Assembly: GCF_032842945.2 (NCBI RefSeq)
Contig: NZ_CP146606.1
Location: 3,476,501 to 3,540,500 of the forward strand
Length of the DNA stretch: 64,000 bases
Reading direction: 5' to 3'
Origin: Roseovarius sp. W115
GTDB lineage: Bacteria; Pseudomonadota; Alphaproteobacteria; Rhodobacterales; Rhodobacteraceae
A program made the position numbers and the translations under genes. Positions within the stretch are counted from its first letter, which is position 1. The number at the start of each line of letters is the position of its first letter. Shown one piece after another: positions 38,901 through 47,380 of the stretch. The notes beneath the pieces are model-generated. The model was not told where the DNA came from. It searched no databases and saw only the letters and a program-made list of their open reading frames with translations.

Positions 38901-39378
38901 CGGATTGATGACACACAGTCGAGCTTTCTCCGGTGTGATCGTCTCCCATCGCCATAAGGACACCCCCAAGGGGGGACGTTCCAGCCATATTGGCATGACG
39001 CATCACATCGCCAGTGCGATCCACACCTGGCCCCTTGCCGTACCAAAGACCAAATACGCCATCATATTTGCCTTCACCGCGCAACTCGGCCTGTTGGGTA
39101 CCCCAAAGCGCTGTGGCCGCGAGATCTTCGTTGAGACCCGGCTGGAATGTTACATTGGCCCCGGTCAGGGTTTTTTCGGCGCGAGCCATTTGCATATCGA
39201 CAGCACCCAGCGGAGAGCCGCGATAGCCGGTCACATAGCCAGCCGTGTTGTGACCCGCCGCCTTGTCCCGCGCGGCCTGCGTCAGCATCAGCCGCACAAG
39301 CGCCTGTGTTCCATTCAGCAAAATGGGTGATTTCTCAAGATTCAGCCGATCATTGAGAGATATCTTCTGATCGCTCAT
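35959..39378 (-). CDS. Indolepyruvate ferredoxin oxidoreductase family protein (fused alpha-gamma form)
   Basis: The 1,139-residue product is a fused 2-oxoacid:acceptor oxidoreductase. The order is an N-terminal pyrimidine/transketolase-like domain (YVTGYRGSPLGAVD), a thiamine-diphosphate domain with FCAGCPHNSST and GGQGNEGGLSPD, an iron-sulfur segment CEGCGDCGVQSNC, and a gamma domain ITGVGGTGVVTIG. It oxidatively decarboxylates aromatic or branched 2-oxo acids to acyl-CoA, as in amino acid breakdown. I chose ATG 39378 because GGAGG lies 7 bases upstream. It is divergent from a LysR gene with an inverted repeat between. Confidence 0.9.
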   Translation of the reverse strand: MSDQKISLNDRLNLEKSPILLNGTQALVRLMLTQAARDKAAGHNTAGYVTGYRGSPLGAVDMQMARAEKTLTGANVTFQPGLNEDLAATALWGTQQAELRGEGKYDGVFGLWYGKGPGVDRTGDVMRHANMAGTSPLGGVLMAMGDDHTGESSTVCHQSDWAMVDTYMPVLSPAGVQEILDFGLYGFALSRFAGVWCGLKTMKDTVEVTSVVDGRTDRMSFVTPEFEMPEGGLNIRLADHWIAQEARMIDHKRFAAEAFSHANKIDRRMMGKPGAKIGFVAAGKNWLDLVHALDLLGIDADEAERLGLTTYKVGQTFPMDMKGFNEWAEALDLIVVVEEKRKLIEIQIKEAIFDNRQGRRVYGWYKGGAGGLHEEELFPTRMALDPVMVAEKIGGILVEEGRGTDRVKAGLQAIEEAKKADNAKDMASRLPYFCAGCPHNSSTKLPDGSRAYAGIGCHFMVQWMDRDTVGFTHMGGEGANWVGEAPFSKRDHVFQNLGDGTYNHSGVQAIRATLAAGTNITYKILFNDAVAMTGGQGNEGGLSPDRIARELQAMGVEHVAVVFDAKEEPRKSDFPSGIGWHERAELPAVQEKFQNIKGVSAIVYIQTCAAEKRRRRKRGSFPDPDKRVFINSDVCEGCGDCGVQSNCVAIVPKDTELGRKRAIDQSSCNKDFSCVKGFCPSFVTLEGAKIRKDSAVDLELPYIAPPALPKIKGTYNVVITGVGGTGVVTIGAVMAQAAQIDGKGAGMMEMAGLAQKGGAVHVHCRLAESPEDISAIRVATGECDALIGGDLVVSAGAKTLGLTRQGRTGAVVNSHEIITGAFTQDTEFTIPADRLQLALEARLQKDVHFFDAHELARASMGDAIYANMLVFGAAWQKGLVPLSKASIDEAIELNGAAVEQNLRAFEVGRWAATHPDDAMNLYTAEVVQKPKTIEEKITFRADHLAAYQGLRLAKRYRKLVDGIEDARVKESVARAYHKLLSYKDEYEVARLLLSSRQKAGEEFSGDFKMNYHLAPPIFGGKGPDGRPKKREFGAWVETPLRLLTKLKGLRGTPFDLFGYSRERRMERKLIRQYQKDMAKVLPKLDDQTRDAIVALAELPLQIRGFGPVKEANAQKAAKQREDLLALIQSGGTPLSQAAE

Positions 39379-39426
39379 CGATGTCCTCCCTGCCAACGTC
39401 TCGCGGGGCCGTTGATATCTCCACAA

Positions 39427-39447
39427 TAGGTCATAAATTGTGACCTA
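39427..39447. promoter_or_regulatory. Perfect inverted repeat between oxidoreductase and lysR
   Basis: TAGGTCA-N7-TGACCTA is a perfect 7-base inverted repeat in the 168-base divergent region, 49 bases upstream of the oxidoreductase start and 100 upstream of lysR. The T-N11-A core and position fit a LysR operator that controls both genes. Confidence 0.65.
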
Positions 39448-39546
39448 CCAAGTAAATTCTCGAAATCGTTAACTCGAGGATAGGAACCGCTTGTCGTTTT
39501 CTGCTATTGCGCAGATTAACAAATTTCAGTTTCGAAAGTTGCTCAA

Positions 39547-40458
39547 ATGGATTGGGATAAATTACGGATTTTTCATGCGGTCGCAGATGCCGGAAGCCTC
39601 ACCCATGCGGGCGATCAGCTTCATTTGTCGCAATCGGCCGTTTCAAGGCAGGTGCGCGCGCTGGAAGAATCACTTAATGTGACGCTTTTCCACCGTCATG
39701 CGCGCGGGTTGATCCTGACCGAACAGGGCGAGCTTCTGTTCGACGCCACACGCGCGATGATGAAACGATTGGACGCAGCCACTGCGCGCATTCGCGATAG
39801 CGAAGAAGAGGTGTTTGGCGAGCTGCGCGTGACAACCACGATCGGCTTTGGCACGCTATGGCTAGCGCCGCGTCTGCCGAAGCTCTTTGAAAAGTACCCC
39901 GACCTGAATATTGACCTCATGCTGGAAGAACGCGTGCTGGACCTGCCCATGCGCGAGGCGGATGTCGCCATTCGGATGAAAGAACCAAGCCAGGCTGATT
40001 TGATCCGCAAGCGACTTATGAGCGTGCATATGTGCCTCTTTGCGACGCCAGAGTACCTGCAAGAAAATGGCACGCCCCAGGAGCAAAAAGACCTCAGCAA
40101 TCACCGCATTCTATGCCAGAACCCGCGCTCGGCTCAGGTGGGCGCGGCCGCGACACTCGTGGCAGAGCTCATGACCAATGATGTGACTTCAATGCTGACC
40201 GTGAACAACTATTTCGGCGTTCTGCAGGGGGTATTGCACAATATCGGCATTGGCGTCCTGCCTGACTATCTGAGTCGCGACTTTCCCGATCTGGTACGTG
40301 TCTTGCCGGACGTGCATTCCGTAGAAGTCCCGGTTTTTCTCGCTTACCCAGAGGAATTGCGGCATTCGCAGCGCATCGCGGCATTCCGGGATTTTGTTCA
40401 AGAAGAGATCGTGATTTATCGAAAAACGATGAAAGCACAATCCCTTACGTCTGCGTAA
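39547..40458 (+). CDS. LysR-family transcriptional regulator
   Basis: The 303-residue product has the LysR helix-turn-helix SLTHAGDQLHLSQSAVSRQV near residues 17-36 and a full effector-binding domain (ELRVTTTIGFGTLWLAPRL; VLQGVLHNIGIGVLPDYL). Its position suggests it controls the divergent indolepyruvate oxidoreductase gene. The co-inducer is unknown. The start is MDWDKLRIFHAVADAG; an in-frame longer start is not supported by a binding site. Confidence 0.9.
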   Translation: MDWDKLRIFHAVADAGSLTHAGDQLHLSQSAVSRQVRALEESLNVTLFHRHARGLILTEQGELLFDATRAMMKRLDAATARIRDSEEEVFGELRVTTTIGFGTLWLAPRLPKLFEKYPDLNIDLMLEERVLDLPMREADVAIRMKEPSQADLIRKRLMSVHMCLFATPEYLQENGTPQEQKDLSNHRILCQNPRSAQVGAAATLVAELMTNDVTSMLTVNNYFGVLQGVLHNIGIGVLPDYLSRDFPDLVRVLPDVHSVEVPVFLAYPEELRHSQRIAAFRDFVQEEIVIYRKTMKAQSLTSA

Positions 40459-40529
40459 CACCAGTGCGTATCTGAGGTATGCACGACACACATAACGGGA
40501 TTGCTGCCTGTGTGACCTGTTTTTTCTTG

Positions 40530-40641
40530 AAACGTGAATTGGCCCTCTCTACTTCCCAAACATGAAGGCGCGCACTGAGGTGTCGCGCCATCATACCTCC
40601 CTGTTGGACTAAGGCCGAGCTTAGCGCTCGGCCCTTTTTTT
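40530..40641 (+). ncRNA. Candidate suhB/MmgR-family small RNA
   Basis: About 110 bases with no coding sequence contain an ACTTCCC-AACATGAAGG block, a CCTCCCTGTTGGAC block and a strong terminator hairpin. This combination recalls the alphaproteobacterial suhB (MmgR) RNA family, whose CCTCCC loops pair with target ribosome binding sites. The 5' end is approximate. The family call is from memory and a covariance-model search would decide it. Confidence 0.55.
40613..40641 (+). terminator. Rho-independent terminator of the candidate small RNA
   Basis: GGCCGAGC, loop ttagc, GCTCGGCC form a perfect 8 bp GC-rich stem followed by seven T (40635-40641). It ends 28 bases before the GNAT gene. Confidence 0.9.
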
Positions 40642-40669
40642 GGCCCATACCCCGTATAGATGCGGAGGT

Positions 40670-41125
40670 ATGACCATCACGCTTAGAAAGCCGTCTTTGG
40701 ATGAATTGCCCGCCCTTTCGCTACTCTGCCAGCGGTCAAAGGCGCATTGGGGGTATGACGCTGCCTTCATGAAGGCCTGCGAAGCAGAACTGACATTGAG
40801 TGACGACGCACTCGACCAACCAATCATGCTGGCAGAAACAGGTGATGAAATTGCGGGCGTGGCGCAGCTTGACTGGGAAGGGTCGGATATGGATCTCGAC
40901 CGGCTCTATATTGACCCGCCCTTTATCGGCCAAGGTGTTGGACGTGTCTTGTTTGACTGGTGCGTAACCACGGCCAAAAGCATGGACGCCGCGCGGCTTT
41001 TGATCGATGCGGAACCAAGTGCCGTTAAGTTCTATGAGAAAATGGGCGCCGTTCAGATTGGGATGCGCCCGTCCGGCTCCATCCCAGGTCGGTTTCTGCC
41101 ACAGCTGGAGTTTGTGCTTAGATAA
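40670..41125 (+). CDS. GNAT family acetyltransferase
   Basis: The 151-residue product follows the GNAT pattern, with MLAETGDEIAGVAQLDW leading to LDRLYIDPPFIGQGVGRVLFDW, the acetyl-CoA-binding Q-x-x-G-x-G/A loop. The acceptor is unknown. GGAGG is directly before the ATG at 40670 with only one base between, too close for normal use, so translation may be leaderless or weak. Its end overlaps the convergent M24 gene by eight bases. Confidence 0.8.
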   Translation: MTITLRKPSLDELPALSLLCQRSKAHWGYDAAFMKACEAELTLSDDALDQPIMLAETGDEIAGVAQLDWEGSDMDLDRLYIDPPFIGQGVGRVLFDWCVTTAKSMDAARLLIDAEPSAVKFYEKMGAVQIGMRPSGSIPGRFLPQLEFVLR

Positions 41126-42245
41126 CGGTCAACTCGCTGCCCGCCAAAGGTGACAACAGCCGGGGGGCACCGGTTGTTATGACGATGTTTTCTTCATGCA
41201 CCATCATACGCCCCTCCACCGTTTCAATCCCCGGCTCTAATGTAATCACCATTCCTGGCTTGAGCTCGGTTTCATCGGCCTGAATGAGCGAAAGCCCTTC
41301 GGTCAGTTGCAGGCCCAAAGCATGTCCCAGCCGTCCGGTAGTCTCCCCTCCGCCCACAATATCGGCCATCACGCGCCACAGATCACAGGCACAGGCACCG
41401 GGACGTGCGGTCTCCAACCCAGCGGCCACGGCCTCCATCAGACGGCTATGCGCATTTGCGGCTTCTTGTGAGGGCTGGCCCACGGAAAAGTTTCGGTCAT
41501 AGTCGCAGAAGTACCCGTCCTTCATCGCCCCAGTGTCTAGCATGAGCACATCCCCTGCCTTCAGGGGCGTGTCACTGGCCGGTGAGATCACATCGTCATA
41601 TCCGTCTGGCCCGGCGCCACCCGAAAGATACGGCACCCAGTCCGCGCCTTCTTCGAGCAAAAGACGTTGGAAGTTACGAAATACCGTTGAGAGAGGAACG
41701 CCTTCGCCTGCGATCTCACCCATACGTGCAAAGGCACGACCCGCCACCGAACAAATGGTTTCGATCTTGGCAATCTCGGCCTCGGATTTCACCGCACGTG
41801 CGTTTGCGAGTATGCCGTGGTCTGGGCCGAACGACATCTGCGTCTGTGCTTTCAGCGCCTCAAAATCTGCCAAGGGCATACGCAGATGCGTTTCCAAATG
41901 CGACGGAATGCCAACCGGCCCACCAACCTCTTTCAGCGTCTGCGCCAATAAGCCCACCCCATCATCCCCTGGCACAGGCGCAGGCCAGGTGCGAATATCC
42001 TCGATCCACCCCCGCCCCATAAGCGCCGCCCCGATGGATGGGATGACGGCAATGGGTTTGCCACTGGCCGGGACCAACAGATACCAGGGCCGCGTCGGGC
42101 TTTGCCAAAACCGGGTCAAAAAGCCGGTGAGGTACAGGATGTCATGTTCTGTCGTCAAAAGTAGCGCGCCAAGCTCATGTTGCGCCATGCCCGCCTGGAT
42201 AACTTTGAGCCGCGCGGCGTATTCGGCGTCAGGAAACAGGCTCAC
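41118..42245 (-). CDS. M24 family metallopeptidase (Xaa-Pro aminopeptidase-like)
   Basis: The 375-residue product has a creatinase-type N-terminal domain (HDILYLTGFLTRFWQSP) and a pita-bread catalytic domain with all five metal ligands: two Asp in MLDTGAMKDGYFCDYDRN, His in LGHALGLQL, Glu in ITLEPGIETV and Glu in MVHEENIVI. Unlike the eutD-like protein it is therefore a metallo-enzyme. I propose the GTG at 42245, which overlaps the upstream stop codon as GTGA; an ATG at 42269 would overlap further. It is paired with a PLP lyase gene, so the two may break down one substrate. Confidence 0.8.
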   Translation of the reverse strand: MSLFPDAEYAARLKVIQAGMAQHELGALLLTTEHDILYLTGFLTRFWQSPTRPWYLLVPASGKPIAVIPSIGAALMGRGWIEDIRTWPAPVPGDDGVGLLAQTLKEVGGPVGIPSHLETHLRMPLADFEALKAQTQMSFGPDHGILANARAVKSEAEIAKIETICSVAGRAFARMGEIAGEGVPLSTVFRNFQRLLLEEGADWVPYLSGGAGPDGYDDVISPASDTPLKAGDVLMLDTGAMKDGYFCDYDRNFSVGQPSQEAANAHSRLMEAVAAGLETARPGACACDLWRVMADIVGGGETTGRLGHALGLQLTEGLSLIQADETELKPGMVITLEPGIETVEGRMMVHEENIVITTGAPRLLSPLAGSELTVI

Positions 42246-43270
42246 TGCGCCATCTCGCTGAGAATACACAGGCTAACGGCGTCCTCAGGCAGGTCCATCA
42301 AACGCAAAGCGGCAACGCCTGCACCGCCGGATTCTGTTGTCGCCAGACTTTGGCTTGCCAGTTCAGATAAAACTTCCTCAGCTTCAGCTTCTGTGACTGT
42401 GACAAACGCATCGGCATCGCGTGACAGACCTTTCAGTGCGATCAAAGATGCTTCCTTGCAGTCCAGCCGCCCCATGGCCGACACGCCACCCTCAGCCGTG
42501 ACGAATTGCCCGGCCTCGATCGCGGCCTGAAGTGCGGGGGCCTCTGATGGCTCCACCACTAGTATCTGAGGTGCATCGCCCCAAGCCTTGCGGAAGTAAG
42601 CCGCACAGGCCCCAGCCAAGCCACCGACGCCGGCTTGCAAAAAGATATGGGTGGGCACCACTGGCATCTGGCGCGTGGCCTCGGCGGCCATGGCCAAGTA
42701 ACCTTCCATTAACCTGTGCGGGCGCATCACATAGCCGGGCCATGACGTATCAGACAAAAGCACCCAGTTGTTTTCTACCGCTGCCTTCATAGCGGCCTCG
42801 ACGCTAGCCTCATATTCGGCCCCTTCCCGCACCACACGCGCACCTTTGTCACGCAGACGATTCGCAAAGCTTTCTGGCACCGTATCGGCAAGATAGATCA
42901 CCGCATCCGCCCCAAAGATGTGCGCGCCCGCGGCGACCGACATGCCGTGATTGCCCGCGCTTGCCGTCACATAAGTGCGCCCGGTCAAAGAGGTGCTGAG
43001 ATCCTCGGTCTCTGCTTCCACAGCTTCACATGCGATCACGTAGGCCGCGCCAAGCGCCTTGAAGCTGCCAAGGCCCATACGCTCACGCTCATCCTTGATC
43101 CAGACGGACCCCGGCAATCCGCTGGCCTTGACCAACGGCGTTTCACTTGCCGAGGGGCATTGCTTCAACAATGCCTCAACAGCGTCGCCATCCGTACTGG
43201 GCATCGGAATTTCGTTCAGGATGTCATCTGGCAAGGCTTTACCCCGCCACGGGTTCTGGATGATCTTCAT
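42242..43270 (-). CDS. PLP-dependent diaminopropionate ammonia-lyase-like enzyme
   Basis: The 342-residue product is a fold-type II PLP enzyme with the Schiff-base Lys in GLGSFKALGAAY near residue 70, VTASAGNHGMSVAAGA, and the phosphate loop QAGVGGLAGACAAY. It resembles diaminopropionate ammonia-lyases (DTSWPGYVMRPHRLMEGY is characteristic) but is shorter than the about 400-residue E. coli enzyme. It would eliminate ammonia from diaminopropionate or a related amino acid. It is translationally coupled to the M24 gene by GTGA. Confidence 0.75.
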   Translation of the reverse strand: MKIIQNPWRGKALPDDILNEIPMPSTDGDAVEALLKQCPSASETPLVKASGLPGSVWIKDERERMGLGSFKALGAAYVIACEAVEAETEDLSTSLTGRTYVTASAGNHGMSVAAGAHIFGADAVIYLADTVPESFANRLRDKGARVVREGAEYEASVEAAMKAAVENNWVLLSDTSWPGYVMRPHRLMEGYLAMAAEATRQMPVVPTHIFLQAGVGGLAGACAAYFRKAWGDAPQILVVEPSEAPALQAAIEAGQFVTAEGGVSAMGRLDCKEASLIALKGLSRDADAFVTVTEAEAEEVLSELASQSLATTESGGAGVAALRLMDLPEDAVSLCILSEMAQ

Positions 43271-43400
43271 ATGCCCTCTCTTTCAGCGCACTGGACTGCA
43301 TTTGTCCCATTCGGTCAACCGCCTTCCACATCCCTCTTTCCCCTGCGAGATGGATGGCCTAAAGAGACGCCAACAGGCCACTCTCGGGGGATAATGTCTG

Positions 43401-45566
43401 ATGCAGGAACCGGCGATCACGCAGGAATTGATCGAAGCGCACGGGCTGAAGCCTGATGAGTATGACCGTATTCTCGACATCATGGGCCGCACGCCCACCT
43501 TTACCGAACTTGGCATCTTCTCGGCCATGTGGAACGAGCATTGCTCTTATAAGTCCTCCAAGAAATGGCTGCGCACCCTGCCCACCGAAGGGCCACAGGT
43601 GATTTGCGGTCCCGGCGAAAATGCCGGTGTGATTGATATTGGTGACGGGCAAGCCGTGATCTTCAAAATGGAGAGCCACAACCACCCGTCCTATATCGAG
43701 CCCTATCAAGGCGCGGCGACCGGTGTGGGCGGTATTCTACGTGACGTCTTCACCATGGGTGCCCGGCCCATAGCATCGATGAACTCGCTCAGCTTCGGCG
43801 AACCTGCGCATCCCAAAACACGCCAGCTTGTGCATGGGGTGGTTGAGGGCATCGGTGGATATGGCAACTGTTTCGGGGTGCCCTGCGCGGGGGGCGAAGT
43901 GCGGTTTGATCCGGCTTACAATGGCAACTGCCTGGTGAATGCGTTTGCCGCGGGTCTCGCGGATGCGGACAAGATTTTCTATTCCGCCGCCTCGGGCGTG
44001 GGTATGCCCGTGGTCTATCTGGGGGCCAAAACCGGCCGCGATGGCGTCGGCGGGGCCACAATGGCCTCGGCTGAATTTGACGAGAGCATTGAGGAAAAGC
44101 GCCCAACGGTGCAGGTTGGCGACCCTTTCACCGAGAAACGGCTGATGGAAGCCACGCTGGAGCTGATGGCCACCGGTGCGGTGATTTCAATTCAGGACAT
44201 GGGCGCGGCAGGCTTGACTTGTTCAGCGGTCGAGATGGGCGACAAGGGCGGGCTTGGCGTCAAGCTCAACCTCGACGCCGTGCCACAACGCGAAGAGAAC
44301 ATGACCGCCTATGAGATGATGCTCTCAGAGAGCCAGGAGCGGATGCTGATGGTGCTCAAGCCCGAGCTTGAGGCCGAAGCGCGCGCAGTTTTCGAGAAGT
44401 GGGACCTCGATTTCGCTATTGTGGGCGAGACCATCGCCGAAGACAGGTTTCTGATCGAGCATAAGGGTGAAATCAAAGCCGATCTGCCACTGGCCACGCT
44501 TTCAGGCAGCGCGCCGGAATATGACCGGCCTTGGGTTGAACCCGAGGCCGCCGCACGGCTGGACATGGCCAGTTTACCCCAGATTGACCCCATCGATGGC
44601 CTCAAAGCGCTCATCTCTGCGCCAAACTACTGTTCGCGCCATTGGGTCTATGAGCAATATGACACCATGGTCATGGCCGATAGCGCACGTTTGCCCGGTC
44701 AGGGCGCCGGGCTCATCCGCGTGCATGGCACCGACAAGCTTTTGGCCTTCACCTCGGATGTCACACCGCGCTACGTCAAAGCAAATCCCAAGGAAGGCGG
44801 CAAACAGGCGGTGGCCGAGGCCTATCGCAATCTCACCGCCGTGGGCGCAGTACCACTTGCCACAACCGACAACCTGAATTTCGGCAATCCTGAAAAGCCC
44901 GAGATCATGGGCCAGTTCGTGATGGCCATCAAAGGCATTGGCGAGGCTGTCGGTGCACTCGACATGCCCATCGTGTCGGGCAACGTGTCGCTTTATAATG
45001 AAACCGACGGCTCTGCGATCCTGCCGACCCCAACGATTGGCGCGGTGGGTCTGATCAAATCGCCTCAAGACGCAATCACAGGACAGGCTCAAGAAGGGCA
45101 TGTCGCCGTCGTGATCGGGGAAACCTCCGGTCATCTGGGCCAATCCGCGCTTCTGGCCGAACTTCTGGGCCGGGTTGAGGGCGACGCCCCCGCGGTGGAT
45201 TTGGCCACCGAAAAACGCCATGGCGATTTCGTCCGCGCGCAACGCAACAAGATCGTCGCCTGCACCGATCTGGGGGATGGCGGCTTGGCCTTGGCCGCGT
45301 TCGAGATGGCGGAAAGCGCCGGTGTCGGCGTTGAGATTGACACAGGAGACGCGGATGCGCTCTTTGGCGAGGATCAGGCGCGATACCTTCTGGCCACGAC
45401 ACCTGAACATGCCGAAACCCTTATCGCCGTGGGAGCAGACGCGGGCGTGCCTGTTGCAAAAGTCGGTCGGTTCACCGGCAACTCGGTCAGCTTCGGTGAT
45501 GCATCTGCGCCATTGGATGACCTCAGCGCTACATTCCGCGAGGCATTTGCCAACACATTCGCCTGA
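43401..45566 (+). CDS. purL: Phosphoribosylformylglycinamidine synthase subunit PurL
   Basis: The 721-residue product is the small-type PurL used with PurQ and PurS. It shows [33 protein letters not shown] and VLLGRD-type ATP site residues within SDGGLALA-like [15 protein letters not shown]. It makes formylglycinamidine ribonucleotide in purine synthesis, with ammonia from PurQ. purS and purQ are not in the window. Confidence 0.96.
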   Translation: MQEPAITQELIEAHGLKPDEYDRILDIMGRTPTFTELGIFSAMWNEHCSYKSSKKWLRTLPTEGPQVICGPGENAGVIDIGDGQAVIFKMESHNHPSYIEPYQGAATGVGGILRDVFTMGARPIASMNSLSFGEPAHPKTRQLVHGVVEGIGGYGNCFGVPCAGGEVRFDPAYNGNCLVNAFAAGLADADKIFYSAASGVGMPVVYLGAKTGRDGVGGATMASAEFDESIEEKRPTVQVGDPFTEKRLMEATLELMATGAVISIQDMGAAGLTCSAVEMGDKGGLGVKLNLDAVPQREENMTAYEMMLSESQERMLMVLKPELEAEARAVFEKWDLDFAIVGETIAEDRFLIEHKGEIKADLPLATLSGSAPEYDRPWVEPEAAARLDMASLPQIDPIDGLKALISAPNYCSRHWVYEQYDTMVMADSARLPGQGAGLIRVHGTDKLLAFTSDVTPRYVKANPKEGGKQAVAEAYRNLTAVGAVPLATTDNLNFGNPEKPEIMGQFVMAIKGIGEAVGALDMPIVSGNVSLYNETDGSAILPTPTIGAVGLIKSPQDAITGQAQEGHVAVVIGETSGHLGQSALLAELLGRVEGDAPAVDLATEKRHGDFVRAQRNKIVACTDLGDGGLALAAFEMAESAGVGVEIDTGDADALFGEDQARYLLATTPEHAETLIAVGADAGVPVAKVGRFTGNSVSFGDASAPLDDLSATFREAFANTFA

Positions 45567-45655
45567 TCGCGAACTCTCACGATTGCATGAGTGGCGTTGG
45601 CGCGGCGCGTTCGGCATGCCATCGTCGGGGGACGCAACATGAAAGGTGCCCGCGC

Positions 45656-46228
45656 ATGTCCCGCTTTCTATTCACTCTCGCCTTTATTGCCTTTCCGCTG
45701 TCTGTGACAGCACAGGAGGTCGAGCCAGACACAAATCCTGAGGAGACTGCTCCTGAGGTTCAGGCGGAGTCCGAAGCGCCTATGACCCTTGAGCGACTGG
45801 ATGTCATCGTGCGCGCGCTTGACCCCGAGGCGGCGTCGGACGGACGGCGCTGGCGTCTGATGATCGCGGATGTACCGGTGTTGATCATCACCGATCCCAA
45901 CAACGACCGAATGCGTGCCTTGGCCCCCGTGGAAAAAGTAGAAGACATCGAGGAAGGGGCGCTCAAACGTATGATGCAGGCCAACTTTGACAGCGCGCTG
46001 GACGGGCGTTACGCCATCGCCAACGACATGGTTTGGGCCACATACATCCATCCTCTCGCCGCCCTGGAGAAAGATCAACTGATCTCCGGTCTCGGGCAGA
46101 TCATCAATCTTTCGAAAACATACGGCACTCTATACTCGGGCGGCGCCATGCAGTTTGGTGGCGGGGACAGCGGCGCTTTGCAGCGCGAACTGATCGACGA
46201 GCTGTCAAAGAAAGGTCAGGAGATCTAG
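45656..46228 (+). CDS. Exported protein of unknown function
   Basis: The 190-residue product has a signal peptide (MSRFLFTLAFIAFPLSVTA, then QEVEP), an acidic spacer rich in Glu/Pro, and a folded domain from about residue 45 (TLERLDVIVRALD) to LSKTYGTLYSGGAMQFGGG. The domain layout (LMIADVPVLIITDPNNDRM; DGRYAIANDMVWATYIHPL) is reminiscent of YbjN/type III chaperone-like folds, but I am not sure. I chose ATG 45656 because the signal peptide begins there. It lies upstream of bolA on the same strand. Confidence 0.55.
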   Translation: MSRFLFTLAFIAFPLSVTAQEVEPDTNPEETAPEVQAESEAPMTLERLDVIVRALDPEAASDGRRWRLMIADVPVLIITDPNNDRMRALAPVEKVEDIEEGALKRMMQANFDSALDGRYAIANDMVWATYIHPLAALEKDQLISGLGQIINLSKTYGTLYSGGAMQFGGGDSGALQRELIDELSKKGQEI

Positions 46229-46298
46229 GGCCTGCCATGCCTTGCCATCGGACACGTGGCTCTCTACATCTTGGACAAAGACCCAAGGAGTGCTCCGC

Positions 46299-46541
46299 AT
46301 GCCGATGCAAGCGCAGGAAATCGAAGACCTGATCCGCGAAACCTTTCCCGAGGCGAAGATCACCATTACCGATCTGGCCGGAGACGGGAACCACTATGCC
46401 GCCGAGGTTGTCGATGAGAGCTTTCGCGGAAAAAACCGCGTGCAGCAGCAACGCGCCGTCTATGCCGCGCTCAAAGGCAAAATGGACGGCCCATCCGGCG
46501 ATCTGCACGCCTTGGCACTGACCACGAAGGCGCCTGATTGA
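46299..46541 (+). CDS. bolA: BolA family iron-sulfur/redox regulator
   Basis: The 80-residue product is a BolA domain: QEIEDLIRETFPEAKITITDLAGDGNHY with the metal-coordinating His after GDGNH, then VVDESFRGKNRVQQQRAVY. AAGGAG lies 8 bases before ATG 46299. BolA proteins bind a [2Fe-2S] cluster together with monothiol glutaredoxins; grxD lies 0.8 kb downstream on the same strand. The H-loop type fits the BolA2/IbaG-like group. Confidence 0.88.
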   Translation: MPMQAQEIEDLIRETFPEAKITITDLAGDGNHYAAEVVDESFRGKNRVQQQRAVYAALKGKMDGPSGDLHALALTTKAPD

Positions 46542-46777
46542 TGGAATATGGGCTGCTTATCATAATTGGATTGATTGCGTTGGCCATAGGCGCTTTAGCG
46601 GTTCTGGGACAGCGTAAAGACCCCGGACGCCTGGGCAGCGACCCTGGCGAGGGTGATCATATTCTTGAGTCCGACTATCAATCCGGTGTGGGCGGAGGCA
46701 ATGTCACACGGTGGACCGTTCCCAAAGATCCACAAGCCTACGCCAAACGCTTTGTTCCAAGGAACAAAACCAAGTGA
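46541..46777 (+). CDS. Small membrane-anchored protein of unknown function
   Basis: The 78-residue product has one N-terminal hydrophobic segment (YGLLIIIGLIALAIGALAVLG) and a hydrophilic Gly/Asp-rich tail ending in basic residues (AKRFVPRNKTK). The ATG shares its A with the bolA stop (TGATG), so it is translated with bolA. I recognise no family. Its conserved-looking placement between bolA and grxD suggests a link to iron-sulfur protein handling or a membrane target, which is inference only. Confidence 0.55.
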   Translation: MEYGLLIIIGLIALAIGALAVLGQRKDPGRLGSDPGEGDHILESDYQSGVGGGNVTRWTVPKDPQAYAKRFVPRNKTK

Positions 46778-46852
46778 GCGCCCTGCTCGTCTTCAGGTCT
46801 GACAGCCCGGTCCGCGTCATTTCACCAACTGTTGTTTTCAGGGACTAGGTCT

Positions 46853-47380
46853 GTGTCTCCATTGTTAAAGGCGCTTTTGATCGGCGCATTTGCGTTCAGC
46901 GTTCTGTTGGTTTTTGCTGTGCGAAATATCAATCGACGTAATGCTGCATTTCAAAAGGAACTGGACGCGCCCAAAGGCCATGTCTCACCAGCCCTTCTTG
47001 AAACTGCGCTATTTCAGGCCGAAACCCATCTTCAGACTGCGCGCGCCGGAAGTAACGTACGGTTTGAAGCGGCAGATCGGGGCGTGCTCACAATCATTCG
47101 GAAGCGTGATCGCGGCGGAAACGCAGGCTACACGCTTCGGTGCGAAGACCGGCGTGAGGACATGGTTTTTCTCGACGCCTTACGCGCCGCCGCCGAAGCG
47201 CAGAACCTACCTACCCAAGAGCTGTCGCAAAACAAACTGGAAATCACCTTCCCGGATGACTACTTGCGTTTGGAAACGTTTGTCGAAAGCACCTGCGACA
47301 CGCTTGACCAGGACGACCTGCACACAGTACTAACTTGGGTCTGCAAAGGCCTGCGAACACAAGAGGATGCCGCGATATGA
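46853..47380 (+). CDS. Single-pass membrane protein of unknown function
   Basis: The 175-residue product, read from GTG 46853, has an N-terminal membrane segment ([20 protein letters not shown]) followed by a soluble domain with [34 protein letters not shown] and three Cys ([20 protein letters not shown]). I recognise no family. Its stop overlaps grxD by four bases (ATGA), so the two are coupled, and the cysteines make a redox or cluster link conceivable. The start is uncertain. Confidence 0.5.
   Translation: MSPLLKALLIGAFAFSVLLVFAVRNINRRNAAFQKELDAPKGHVSPALLETALFQAETHLQTARAGSNVRFEAADRGVLTIIRKRDRGGNAGYTLRCEDRREDMVFLDALRAAAEAQNLPTQELSQNKLEITFPDDYLRLETFVESTCDTLDQDDLHTVLTWVCKGLRTQEDAAI

Noticed and set aside
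37447..39330. Plus-strand open frame of 627 codons antisense to the indolepyruvate oxidoreductase gene
   Set aside because: It lies entirely opposite a well-supported 1,139-residue enzyme and its translation shows no recognisable domain; high-GC codon use of the real gene leaves such shadows.
44574..45617. Minus-strand open frame of 347 codons opposite purL
   Set aside because: It is a shadow of PurL with no recognisable family.
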